Notes: generated from the sequence alone by a model not told the origin. A stretch of 46,355 bases of DNA from an uncultured Aliivibrio sp. (GCF_946479765.1 NZ_CAMLHO010000032.1:1-46355); one strand, 5' to 3'. Counted from the stretch's first letter, positions 38,867 through 46,100 are shown. A program made the numbers and translations.

Positions 38867-39165
38867 TTTTTAGCCTTTATTGTTAATTCTACTGAAATGT
38901 TTGCTTCAGCACTACTTTTGGCAACAAAAACATTTCCGCTAGCACCAAATTTAATACCAACATTAACCTTAGCTGATTCTATTGTAATATTATCTTTTAG
39001 ATTTAAGTATGCATTATTTATTGGTTCTATAACTCGATTTAAAAGGTGTTCAATCTTATCTATTGATGAGTCAATAGTAGAGTTATGCGATATTTCCATT
39101 ACATCGTTATCGTTTAACTCTATTTCTACTTCAATGCCATCGTTTAATTTTATAACTTGATTCAT
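38863..39165 (-). CDS. Trypco1 (CU044_2847-type) trypsin-co-occurring protein
   Basis: A 100-residue protein that matches the trypsin-co-occurring domain 1 family in layout: an N-terminal acidic beta segment (IKLNDGIEVEIELN), a central helix (SIDKIEHLLNRVIEPINNAY), and the diagnostic C-terminal strands AKVNVGIKFGASGNVFVAKS followed by SAEANISVELTI. TAGGA lies about 7 bases before the ATG. Its stop codon overlaps the start of the protease-ATPase gene (ATGA), so the two are made together. In predicted conflict systems this domain accompanies trypsin-like effectors; whether it is an adaptor, inhibitor or substrate is not known. Confidence 0.85.
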   Translation of the reverse strand: MNQVIKLNDGIEVEIELNDNDVMEISHNSTIDSSIDKIEHLLNRVIEPINNAYLNLKDNITIESAKVNVGIKFGASGNVFVAKSSAEANISVELTIKAKK

Positions 39166-39191
39166 TTTTTATTCCTAGCCAATTAAAAATA

Positions 39192-39599
39192 TTATTTCTT
39201 TTTCATTTCCATCGCCACTCGGCCTACATCTTCTTCTGAGACTTCAATCGTTGAGCTGCCAAAGGCAATAGCCAATTTTTTACCAGGTAAACGCTGAAGG
39301 TTGTTTATTGATAAACGCCCATCAACATCTAGTAGGTAATCACCAGATACAGTGTCTATTGATTCTTTATTGATGTAATACATACCTGAATCATCTTCAA
39401 TGATTTGAGTATTTAATGGTGTTAATCCAAAGCGTTCAAGCGCCTCTTCATCAAGATTAATTTTCCCATTATCTAATAATGCGCCATCAACTAACTTGGA
39501 TACTTTCAGGCTTGGAACAGTAGCCACGTTATTTTCAAATGCTTCACCTTCACCTAGAGTTATGAATTTAATAGGATACCATTTATGGCGAGTCTTCAA
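39192..39599 (-). CDS. S24-type phage repressor, C-terminal remnant (CI-like)
   Basis: A 135-residue protein starting at a TTG. The second half resembles the S24/LexA-CI C-terminal domain: GMYYINKESIDTVSGDYLLD, then VDGRLSINNLQRLPG, AIAFGSSTIEVSEED and VGRVAMEMKKK. There is no helix-turn-helix, and the frame closes only 14 codons upstream. The catalytic Lys expected in the RLSIK-type strand is Asn here, so autocleavage is doubtful. It lies back to back with a Cox-like gene, the usual place of the CI repressor in P2-like phages, but without any operator region between them. It is followed after 26 bases by the Trypco1-like gene. The call is a reasoned guess. Confidence 0.5.
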   Translation of the reverse strand: MKTRHKWYPIKFITLGEGEAFENNVATVPSLKVSKLVDGALLDNGKINLDEEALERFGLTPLNTQIIEDDSGMYYINKESIDTVSGDYLLDVDGRLSINNLQRLPGKKLAIAFGSSTIEVSEEDVGRVAMEMKKK

Positions 39600-39774
39600 A
39601 TAGCGGTTGATGCGCCTTTTTGCACAAAAAAAGAATTTTTACGACGTACTGGATGGTCTAGACCGTGCAATTGCGGCGGGAGACATTCCAGTCCTTCCAA
39701 AACGTGGTGAGAAAAATTCCATTCTTATCTATTTAGTTAAGGTTTTCGAACGCGCTGCACTGCAACAAGTGTAA
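39585..39774 (+). pseudogene. Cox-like phage regulator, frameshifted
   Basis: Two frames together spell a Cox-like excisionase/regulator of P2-like phages. The first, from the ATG at 39585, reads MASLQIAVDAPFCTKKEFLR and then RRTGWS; the second, ending at the TAA at 39772-39774, reads DRAIAAGDIPVLPKRGEKNS and on to FERAALQQV. The break lies near 39650-39662. The first part is the start of a MerR/excisionase-like helix-turn-helix, the second the recognition part. The 5' end overlaps the antiparallel repressor remnant by 15 bases, so the normal divergent control region has been lost. Neither piece is expected to work alone. Confidence 0.65.
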
Positions 39775-39835
39775 GTGGTGTTTCATTTTCGTCTTTTTCT
39801 TTAACTGAGTATTAGATATGAACGTAAACAACTAA

Positions 39836-40093
39836 ATGTGCACTTTACGTGAGTCTAAACAAAACGCATTTAACGAGTCTTGTTGTGCATTCTCTAATTC
39901 AGAGAACGTACAACAGATTGCTAAAGATTGCGGAATTAACCCAACAATGCTTTGCAATAAGTTAAACCCATCTCAACCGCACAAATTAACGTTAGGCTCA
40001 TTATTAAACTTGCACTTGGTTAATGGTGGTAACCAAACTCAAATTATCGGCCAACTGCGAGATATTGTGATTGGCTTAAATGACAAACTATAA
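39836..40093 (+). CDS. Phage CII-like regulatory protein, short form
   Basis: An 85-residue protein beginning MCTLRESKQNAFNESCCAFS and continuing NVQQIAKDCGINPTMLCNKLNP then SQPHKLTLG. This is the helix-turn-helix part of the CII-type regulatory proteins of P2-like Vibrio phages. Those relatives, as remembered, are about twice as long, so this copy is probably cut short after residue ~60; the tail LVNGGNQTQIIGQLRDIVIG may be unrelated sequence read by chance. It follows the Cox-like pseudogene as in phage early operons (cox then cII). A five-codon frame ends on its start codon (TAAATG). Function in the present state is doubtful. Confidence 0.6.
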   Translation: MCTLRESKQNAFNESCCAFSNSENVQQIAKDCGINPTMLCNKLNPSQPHKLTLGSLLNLHLVNGGNQTQIIGQLRDIVIGLNDKL

Positions 40094-40195
40094 AACTAAA
40101 CGGTGGAGCAGGGGTTATCACTTGTGAAAGTATCTATCCGTTTACAGGTAAACCCCATATGGATGGCTCAATCACCGTATTTTCAGGTAAGTAAT

Positions 40196-40300
40196 ATGGC
40201 ATTAAGTACAGAAGCAACAAAAGTAGAATTACTAAAAGAACTAAAAGAAAAAGGATTTGTGACCAAAGGTGATTCAGCAGGGAGTTATAAAATAACGTGA
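40196..40300 (+). CDS. Small hypothetical protein in prophage remnant
   Basis: A 34-codon frame starting ATG with AGG about 9 bases upstream, Lys/Glu-rich and probably helical (ATKVELLKELKEKGFVTKGD). It lies directly after an open stretch without start codon (40084-40194, containing GVITCESIYPFTGKPHMDG) that reads like the tail of another protein. Both may be scraps of phage genes. No family is recognised. Confidence 0.3.
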   Translation: MALSTEATKVELLKELKEKGFVTKGDSAGSYKIT

Positions 40301-40320
40301 ATACCTATGAATCTTAAGTA

Positions 40321-40815
40321 TTAGCCTTTTCGAAGAGCACGTTTGGCATTTGGATTTTTAAATTCTGAGCTGTAAGTACCAATAGGGCTATCATCTTTCT
40401 TTGGACGATCTTGATACATGGTCACTACACTATAAAAAGGGGTAGGAGGGATAGTTGTACGATCTTGCTGAAGTTCTAGAACAAGTACACAGTTAGGGCT
40501 AAGGTTAACGTAAAAGTTAGTTCTTTTTTGGCCTCTTTTACCTTTCTTTCCTTTATAGAACTTTCCGCCTTGTAGGCTGAGCTTTTCCCAAATCAATTCT
40601 CGTGCTGAGCGTCTGAGTTTATCCAACCAAGCTTTATGTCCTTGGTAAATATGATTTTCCCCAAAGCTTTGGTCACCGACACGTAGACGAATAGGCATAT
40701 CAGCATTTTGTTTAGGTAAAGTATAGGCAGGGAGAGTTGCCCAATTGATCTCGCCATCAACAGTAATAAAATCATCTTTATTGGTGCCAAGTTCTGCGAA
40801 AATAAGTGCTGACAT
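40321..40815 (-). CDS. Hypothetical protein, 164 residues
   Basis: No family was recognised. The protein starts MSALIFAELGTNKDDFITVD, has a central basic, Gly-rich stretch (GGKFYKGKKGKRGQKRT) that could bind nucleic acid, then a hydrophobic strand pattern (NCVLVLELQQ), a Pro-rich PPTPFYSVV and a basic end (NPNAKRALRKG). No signal peptide or membrane helix is seen. It stands alone between the phage regulatory remnant and a non-coding stretch, with its 3' end convergent on the small plus-strand frame. Its GC content is closer to the host genes than that of the protease-ATPase gene. It may belong to the island or to the flanking chromosome. Confidence 0.6.
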   Translation of the reverse strand: MSALIFAELGTNKDDFITVDGEINWATLPAYTLPKQNADMPIRLRVGDQSFGENHIYQGHKAWLDKLRRSARELIWEKLSLQGGKFYKGKKGKRGQKRTNFYVNLSPNCVLVLELQQDRTTIPPTPFYSVVTMYQDRPKKDDSPIGTYSSEFKNPNAKRALRKG

Positions 40816-40920
40816 TTATTATTGTTCTTAGTTGGCTATTAGGGTTGATTTGATTGTAGAATAGTACGCTAGATTAGATCGTTCTGTCTAAGTAAACCTT
40901 TCTATATTGATGGATATTGG

Positions 40921-40949
40921 TTGACAAATCGACCTTAAAGCATTTATAT
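40921..40949 (+). promoter_or_regulatory. Near-consensus sigma-70 promoter
   Basis: TTGACA at 40921-40926, a 17-base spacer and TTATAT at 40944-40949 make a perfect -35 with a good -10. No gene of useful size starts downstream before a terminator at 41172-41202, so it probably drives a non-coding RNA or a very small frame. Confidence 0.65.
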
Positions 40950-40956
40950 TAAAGGT

Positions 40957-41202
40957 GTCTGGTGAAGAAGATGAGGTGAGATAAGAGCAAGTTGAGTCAA
41001 TGCTCCTCACGTGCGCGGTTGTGTTACCAACATCTGAAAAGATTCACAACGAGAACTTGGTGAAAGTTAAGTGAAATTAACATTCTGCTTAATTATTGTA
41101 TTACAATTTTATTTTTAAATGAGTAACGCTCTAATAAGTCATACGGGGTTCACACTAGACAAAGTATATTAAAGGTCGCTAAATTTAGCGGCCTTTTTTT
41201 AT
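40957..41202 (+). ncRNA. Candidate non-coding RNA of about 245 nucleotides
   Basis: The interval is bounded by the strong promoter upstream and a rho-independent terminator at its 3' end. Inside are several short inverted repeats (GAGCA/TGCTC near 40987-41007) and only a 24-codon frame (about 41001-41075). It fills much of a 561-base gap (40816-41376) without a real gene. Whether the RNA is made, and whether it belongs to the island or the host, cannot be told. No known RNA family is recognised. Confidence 0.4.
41172..41202 (+). terminator. Rho-independent terminator in the gap after the island
   Basis: AAAGGTCGCTA pairs with TAGCGGCCTTT (one G-T wobble), with a loop of about 4-6 bases and a run of seven T. 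It follows the promoter at 40921 by about 250 bases. Confidence 0.85.
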
Positions 41203-41276
41203 GTCGGAAATAACTTTCTAACTATCAGTAGCTTTCCTTGAGTTGGCTTTGGCAAAAAAAGAATGTAATTTATGAG

Positions 41277-41288
41277 TGTCGCCACTTT
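41277..41288 (+). repeat. Short direct repeat, right copy (candidate att-like site)
   Basis: TGTCGCCACTTT matches 35274-35285 exactly. It lies after the terminator at 41202 and before the next host-like gene, so the two copies would bracket about 6 kb holding all the phage-like genes. Confidence 0.35.
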
Positions 41289-41376
41289 ATATATAGGGGG
41301 CTCTTAACTTGTTGTTAAATATTGAATTTTATTTATGTGTTCAATGTGATCACATTACAAATCACCCCAATAGATA

Positions 41377-41682
41377 ATGTGTATGACTAATAAACCAAAA
41401 ACACAAAAACCTGATTGTAAAACTGCGATGCTTAACATCATTGAATTGGTGAAAGCTGATTTCCCATTTGATGCGCCTGAAGCTCAAATATGTGGTGATA
41501 CCTGTGTTGGTTGCCCACGTAAATTGATTGAATTAGTGGAAGGTGAATTACTGTATTGGGAATCTTACGTTCAACGTGGAGAAACGCCCAATTTCTCTGA
41601 GATCGAAAGCTTTGCCAAACTATGCAAAAATGTTCGCCGTGGTTTAGTTCGAAATGGAATATTAGAGCCGCTACCAAGGTAA
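41377..41682 (+). CDS. Conserved-looking small protein with Cys motif
   Basis: A 101-residue soluble protein. It carries the motif ICGDTCVGCPRKL (Cys-x3-Cys-x2-Cys), a further Cys in PDCKTAM and one in KLCKNVRRGL, so a metal or iron-sulphur site is possible. The C-terminal half is helical (LIELVEGELLYWESYVQ). Two ATG codons are near (41377 and 41383); the ribosome-binding site is poor for both. The family is not recognised by name, but the compact, host-like composition suggests a real chromosomal gene. It is convergent with the MscS gene, and a strong terminator follows. Confidence 0.7.
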   Translation: MCMTNKPKTQKPDCKTAMLNIIELVKADFPFDAPEAQICGDTCVGCPRKLIELVEGELLYWESYVQRGETPNFSEIESFAKLCKNVRRGLVRNGILEPLPR

Positions 41683-41882
41683 CTCTATCCCTTCAAAATT
41701 TTAAAAATTGCCCGCTATTGTCCATCGATAGCGAGGTAATATCCCTTCATCAATTCTATTTATTAAAACTTCACTGTTGTCGCACGGAATAGTTGTGTTG
41801 TCTGAGTGTCACACAGCAAACAGCTACTTAATGGAGCGTTTGCGTGAGTTAGGGGTGATTTAGTCATTCGCTTATTGGAATC

Positions 41883-41917
41883 AAATAGGTAGAGACAGGT
41901 TCTCTACCTATTTTTTT
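41883..41917 (+). terminator. Strong terminator at the convergence with the MscS gene
   Basis: A perfect 13-bp stem AAATAGGTAGAGA / TCTCTACCTATTT with a 5-base loop is followed by further T. It lies 201 bases after the stop of the small Cys-motif gene, and 19 bases beyond the end of the minus-strand MscS gene. The 254-base gap here holds no convincing gene. Confidence 0.9.
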
Positions 41918-41935
41918 AAGTAAGACAAAGGCGTA

Positions 41936-42811
41936 TTATTTACTTTGAATTGAAATCGTTGGTGGATTTATCGCTTCTTTTCTAAATTCTTGCATTACTC
42001 GTAAGGTAATATCTGTTTCAAATAACTTCTCAAGTTTAATATCAACAACATACGCTTTACAGGTTAATTGAATCGATAAATAATTATCTGTAATCGTTTG
42101 TTTTACTAATACCACTACCGGTTTAGGTAAATGGATATAGCGACTTGAAGATGCGGCTTCTTGAATGATATCTCGCGCTTTATTGATGTCTTGATCCATG
42201 CCGATATAGAAAGGGATCACGACCTGCATATCAAGCCCACCATAGTTACCACTCACAACGACTTCATTTAGAAATTTATTGTTCGGTATAGTAATAATAT
42301 CATCATTAAGAGTTTGCATTCGGACAGATCGTAAACCAATGGTGATGATATCGCCATAATGCCCTTCAAATGTGACTCGGTCTCCGACTTGGAATGGTCG
42401 GTCGATCATGACGGTTAACCCTGCGATAAAAGAGGCGGTAAGATCTTTTAATGCAAAACCGACGGAAACTGCAATCGTACCGCCAATCAATGCAAGCACA
42501 CGTTCATCAACTCGAAAGCTGAGCATGAATATGGCAACAGCCGTTGACATGTAAATGAAAAATTGAAAGAAGGATTGTAGCTTTTGCATCAACATTCGGC
42601 GTTGTGCAAACTGACTACTTACGCCATCGACAATAGATTGAATAAATCGTAAGAAAAGCCATGCGCCTAAAATAATAAAAAAGGAGAAAACAACACCACT
42701 CCAACGGATTAGGCTAGTAAATTGTTGTAAGTTATCGATAGATTGAGGATCTTCTGCAAGTGCAGAACTACCTGAAAATAGAGATAAACAAAGTATTAAT
42801 AAACGGATCAT
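41936..42811 (-). CDS. MscS-type mechanosensitive channel
   Basis: A 291-residue MscS family protein. A signal-like N-terminus (MIRLLILCLSLFSGSSALAE) precedes membrane helices at about 33-55 and 80-100. The pore helix is in LIGGTIAVSVGFALKDLTASF, followed by the beta domain (DRPFQVGDRVTFEGHYGDII and DIITIPNNKFL) and the alpha/beta C-terminal domain (VVIPFYIGMDQDINKARDII). The pore pattern is close to MscS but the protein is not E. coli MscS. Its ATG lies two bases after the stop of the upstream ATPase gene, so translation is probably coupled. Osmotic protection is known for the family; ATP-linked gating is only a hypothesis from the pairing. Confidence 0.88.
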   Translation of the reverse strand: MIRLLILCLSLFSGSSALAEDPQSIDNLQQFTSLIRWSGVVFSFFIILGAWLFLRFIQSIVDGVSSQFAQRRMLMQKLQSFFQFFIYMSTAVAIFMLSFRVDERVLALIGGTIAVSVGFALKDLTASFIAGLTVMIDRPFQVGDRVTFEGHYGDIITIGLRSVRMQTLNDDIITIPNNKFLNEVVVSGNYGGLDMQVVIPFYIGMDQDINKARDIIQEAASSSRYIHLPKPVVVLVKQTITDNYLSIQLTCKAYVVDIKLEKLFETDITLRVMQEFRKEAINPPTISIQSK

Positions 42812-42812
42812 A

Positions 42813-45167
42813 TTATTTTACCAATAAATGTTGACGGTGAAGAGCGTTAGTAATATGACGATACCAATGATCTGATATGCGTGCTTTTTCATCATTCCAC
42901 TCAATATAACCACGACTTTGGAAGTAGCGTAATGTACTGATAACTTCAGCAATGCTGAGTCGACTACAATCACAAAGATCGACAGGTGAAGCCACTTCAA
43001 GCTGTACGATCGAGCGTAATACAGCAAGCATAGGCTTTGGCATTGTTTCTAGATCATCAGATTGAGGAGCCTTAAATAAACGAACTAATACCGTATCGGT
43101 TTCTTTATCTTTGTATAAAGAAAGTCTAAAGAAGCGTAAGGCAACAGTAGGGTTGCCATCAGAATAGTCCCACAAAATACGATAGAATCCATTTTTAGCG
43201 CGCTCTTCATCAGTTAAGGTATCTTCATCCCACTGTCTTGGCAGGATCAATCCATCAAATGAAATTGAGCTATTACCATTATTTTCAATGATACGAGAAT
43301 CCAAGAGGTGACCAATTTGTTTTTCATTCCACTTAGGCATAAAAGTAACAAGATCGAATAATAGTCGCTCCCCACGGGCACGATCTATAAAACGCCAACT
43401 TGATTTATCAATAGACAATACGACACGATGGCTTTTTCTCGCACGTCTAAGTAAATTTGTTAGTTTCATTAAATCGACTAATCCATTCACTTTTGGTTTG
43501 ACTAAGCGTTGCGTATTATCAAAAGCAATCAGGTAGCATTCATTACTGTTTCTTAGATGTTGTAGGATATCTCTCTCTGTTGCATCTTCCTCTAATCCTA
43601 ATAATGTTGAAAACTCAGGCAATAGCGCACTGTAGCCACCATAAGGGCAGTTGATATAGAGTGGGATTACGTTTTTTGCTTTGCTTAAAATACGGTTTAA
43701 CACGGTTGTTGTACCAATACCTCGTTCGCCAGAGAGTACACATACCGCTGGACTGTCTGTGAGTAAGTAGCGAGATAATGACGTAATTTCTTCTTCCGCA
43801 TATTCTTCAAGTAATTCAGAGTCTTCTGAGCCAGGAGCAATATAATCAAATGCATTATCTCCCTTTATGCGGACTAGGTTTGATTGTTCACGTGAGACCT
43901 CTGTTTGTTTCGCTACTTCTATTCTAAAGAGGTAAGCGAGTACATGACTAAAGGCCGCGTATTGAGAAAGCATCGAAATTACTTGGTGTTGAATTGTTCT
44001 ACCAAGCAGCCATACAGAACCGCACGCGGTAGCAGCAATAGACATTAAGAAGGTGTTTTTATTTCTAATTGCCCATTGAACGGATAATGGATGAGTTTCT
44101 AACTGTTCTATACGAATAAAAATGGTGTGATTCCATCGTTTGAGCGTAATGACGGTCAATAAGACAAAAAATAGATAAACAACAGAGTTAATCCAAGCAT
44201 AAATCGTCCCTTGGCCTAAAGTTCTTGATGAAATCTGTAAAATTACGCCCGCAACAATTATCCCCCAAATGTATCGACGAATGGTTGAAAGTCGTAGAGC
44301 GATGGTTTCTTTTTTATTATGTTTGCTGTTTCTATAAGCAAATTCCAAAATGAAACTGACCGCAATAGAGCCACCAAGTATCCACCAGGTAAATATTTCT
44401 AGAAAGATTAAATGCTGCAAGCTTGGTAGCGTGGAAATAATACGTAATGTTGCAGTGATTAATAGTAAATATGCGATGGCTTTATGTGCGCGGCTGCAAT
44501 ACCAAATAGTACGGATTAATAAACTAGGGTTCGAAGTACTCTTTAGTTTTGATGTTTTAAAATCATGAATGAGACGGTCACTGTTTCGCATCCACCAATT
44601 AAACACAAAGAAGATACCTAATACTTTGAGTATTACACTGATCACTGGCACTGGTGATATAGCAAGATCATTGAGTAATTTCTTAAAACTACGAATTTGA
44701 TAATAGATATAATATCTAATATTAAGTTTAGTGATCGTTAATTCGGCGTAAAATTGAGTGACACCTCGAGGACCAAACCCCGTTAATTGATCTCGATTTC
44801 TTGTTTCTGTTAGGTGCAGAAGCAACTCTTTACTTGTATTTAAAGAAGTCAATGAGCGATGGTTTTTTTCAACGTTCGCCCATGCTTTATCTGTGGCAAT
44901 ATCTTGATAATGTGCTAAAGAATCTTCTAATACTTGAACTTGTTTCTTTTGCTCCAACAAAGTACGGGACAAAAGTCTTTTGACTTGTCCGTATTCTTGA
45001 TTTGAAAAGAAATGTTGTTCTGGGAGCTGCGTTATATCAGTGGCAATACCTTGAGCAGATTCAGATATAGATACTAAGTTATAGGTATTTACTCCCCATT
45101 CAGCAAATACTGAGGATGAGCAGAATAGAACTAATACTAAAAGAAAACGATTAACGACGTTATTCAT
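42813..45167 (-). CDS. Membrane-anchored P-loop ATPase with C-terminal winged helix, partner of MscS-type channel
   Basis: A 784-residue protein. Layout: signal peptide (1-22), an exported helical/coiled-coil region (about 35-125), six or so membrane helices between about 172 and 415, an acidic linker (445-462), then a cytoplasmic AAA-like domain. The Walker A position reads VLSGERGIGTTTVL (480-488), with Thr486 where Lys is normal; Walker B is CYLIAFDN (Asp550). A lid region with DGNPTVALRFF follows, and a winged-helix end (VLRSIVQLEVASPVDLCDC onwards, 716-756). The exported coiled region plus membrane part resembles the architecture of large MscS-family proteins. The adjoining gene is an MscS-type channel, two bases downstream. 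No named family is recognised. Confidence 0.7.
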   Translation of the reverse strand: MNNVVNRFLLVLVLFCSSSVFAEWGVNTYNLVSISESAQGIATDITQLPEQHFFSNQEYGQVKRLLSRTLLEQKKQVQVLEDSLAHYQDIATDKAWANVEKNHRSLTSLNTSKELLLHLTETRNRDQLTGFGPRGVTQFYAELTITKLNIRYYIYYQIRSFKKLLNDLAISPVPVISVILKVLGIFFVFNWWMRNSDRLIHDFKTSKLKSTSNPSLLIRTIWYCSRAHKAIAYLLLITATLRIISTLPSLQHLIFLEIFTWWILGGSIAVSFILEFAYRNSKHNKKETIALRLSTIRRYIWGIIVAGVILQISSRTLGQGTIYAWINSVVYLFFVLLTVITLKRWNHTIFIRIEQLETHPLSVQWAIRNKNTFLMSIAATACGSVWLLGRTIQHQVISMLSQYAAFSHVLAYLFRIEVAKQTEVSREQSNLVRIKGDNAFDYIAPGSEDSELLEEYAEEEITSLSRYLLTDSPAVCVLSGERGIGTTTVLNRILSKAKNVIPLYINCPYGGYSALLPEFSTLLGLEEDATERDILQHLRNSNECYLIAFDNTQRLVKPKVNGLVDLMKLTNLLRRARKSHRVVLSIDKSSWRFIDRARGERLLFDLVTFMPKWNEKQIGHLLDSRIIENNGNSSISFDGLILPRQWDEDTLTDEERAKNGFYRILWDYSDGNPTVALRFFRLSLYKDKETDTVLVRLFKAPQSDDLETMPKPMLAVLRSIVQLEVASPVDLCDCSRLSIAEVISTLRYFQSRGYIEWNDEKARISDHWYRHITNALHRQHLLVK

Positions 45168-45482
45168 AGGCGACAGAAAGGTCTCAATAGGTAAAATTAA
45201 AAGTGGGTGTTTATAAGTGGAAATGTGTCGAGTGGTTAGAAATGTAGTCTGGGTAGCAATTTATAGTCTTTTTTAGAAAACACATTAATTTGGAAGTAAA
45301 TCTCGTAGTTTTGTGGTTTTTTCCGGTAATAAATTACATTGCGTGGTCAATTTATTGGCATAAAGTAAATATTTGTCTCTGTGATCAATATTTGTATGAA
45401 GTGCTCACTCTGTAATATCTACGACATTTAGTTCAATTTGTTTTTCTATAATGGAGTAAGGGAATAAATGGAGGCTAGGGAT
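45168..45482 (+). promoter_or_regulatory. Intergenic region with GNAT promoter
   Basis: A 315-base AT-rich gap between divergent genes. TATAAT at 45447-45452 is a consensus -10 for the GNAT gene, with a weak -35 (GACATT at 45423-45428). GGAGG at 45469-45473 is the ribosome-binding site, and it overlaps an earlier ATG at 45468 that is therefore unlikely to be the start. The minus-strand promoter of the ATPase-MscS operon must also lie here but was not resolved. Confidence 0.5.
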
Positions 45483-45965
45483 ATGGAATATCGAATTGTG
45501 GATATTACTAGTGATCACGATAATGATATCTGCTACATCATTAAAAATGTAGGTGTTGAATTTGGAGCTGTGGGCGAAGGCTTTGGTCCGTCGGACGATG
45601 AGGTGTTGGAAATGAGTAAATACTACAATCCGGCATTTAAGAGCAAATATCTTATATTATTACTTGATGGCAGAGTGGTTGGTGGTTGTGGTTTGGCACC
45701 GTTTAATGGCAGTAACTCTGTTTGTGAATTGCGTAAACTGTTTTTATTGCCTGAAGCACGAGGCAGAGGTTTTGGTAAGACTATTGCACAGAAAGTACTA
45801 AAACACGCTGTTAATTTTGGCTACACGAAGTGTTACTTAGATACGTTATCAACTATGAAGTCAGCCATTCATTTATATGACGATCTTGGTTTTGAGCGAT
45901 TATTGAAACCGATTGATGGCACAGTACATAATGGTTGTGATGTGTGGATGCTTAAGGCATTGTAA
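45483..45965 (+). CDS. GNAT family N-acetyltransferase
   Basis: A 160-residue GNAT protein. The acetyl-CoA motif A is clear: ELRKLFLLPEARGRGFGKTI, with the RGRGFG pyrophosphate-binding loop, then YLDTLSTMKSAIHLYDDLGF as motif B. The start at 45483 has GGAGG 9 bases upstream; an ATG five codons earlier lies on that site and is rejected. The closest general resemblance is to small-molecule or amino-acid acetyltransferases of the YiaC/PaiA type, but the substrate is unknown. It stands alone, divergent from the ATPase-MscS pair. Confidence 0.88.
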   Translation: MEYRIVDITSDHDNDICYIIKNVGVEFGAVGEGFGPSDDEVLEMSKYYNPAFKSKYLILLLDGRVVGGCGLAPFNGSNSVCELRKLFLLPEARGRGFGKTIAQKVLKHAVNFGYTKCYLDTLSTMKSAIHLYDDLGFERLLKPIDGTVHNGCDVWMLKAL

Positions 45966-45980
45966 GTATTTAGCAGATAT

Positions 45981-46010
45981 AAAAAAGCCCCTGTATTTCT
46001 GCTAGGGCTT
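45981..46010 (-). terminator. Possible minus-strand terminator after the GNAT gene
   Basis: AAGCCC and GGGCTT form a short stem around 14 bases, with an A-run on its left that reads as a T-run on the minus strand. It would stop transcripts leaving the IS element toward the GNAT gene. Confidence 0.35.
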
Positions 46011-46100
46011 AGAATGTGGTGGAGGAACCCTATTAATAGTGCAATGGTACGATGACACTGGAGATTATTTAAGCCTTATAATATTATTATGAGGTATGTT

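Noticed and set aside
41320-41375. TGTGATCACA as a CRP site before the small Cys-motif gene
   Set aside because: The two half sites abut with no 6-base spacer, so it does not fit the CRP consensus.
41732-41863. Open frame ending SECHTANSYLMERLRELGVI between the Cys-motif gene and the terminator
   Set aside because: About 43 codons after an in-frame TAG, with no usable start codon or ribosome-binding site; at most a gene scrap.
46000-46060. tRNA gene near the GNAT terminator
   Set aside because: No cloverleaf or CCA-type 3' end could be folded; the sequence fits the end of an IS element better.
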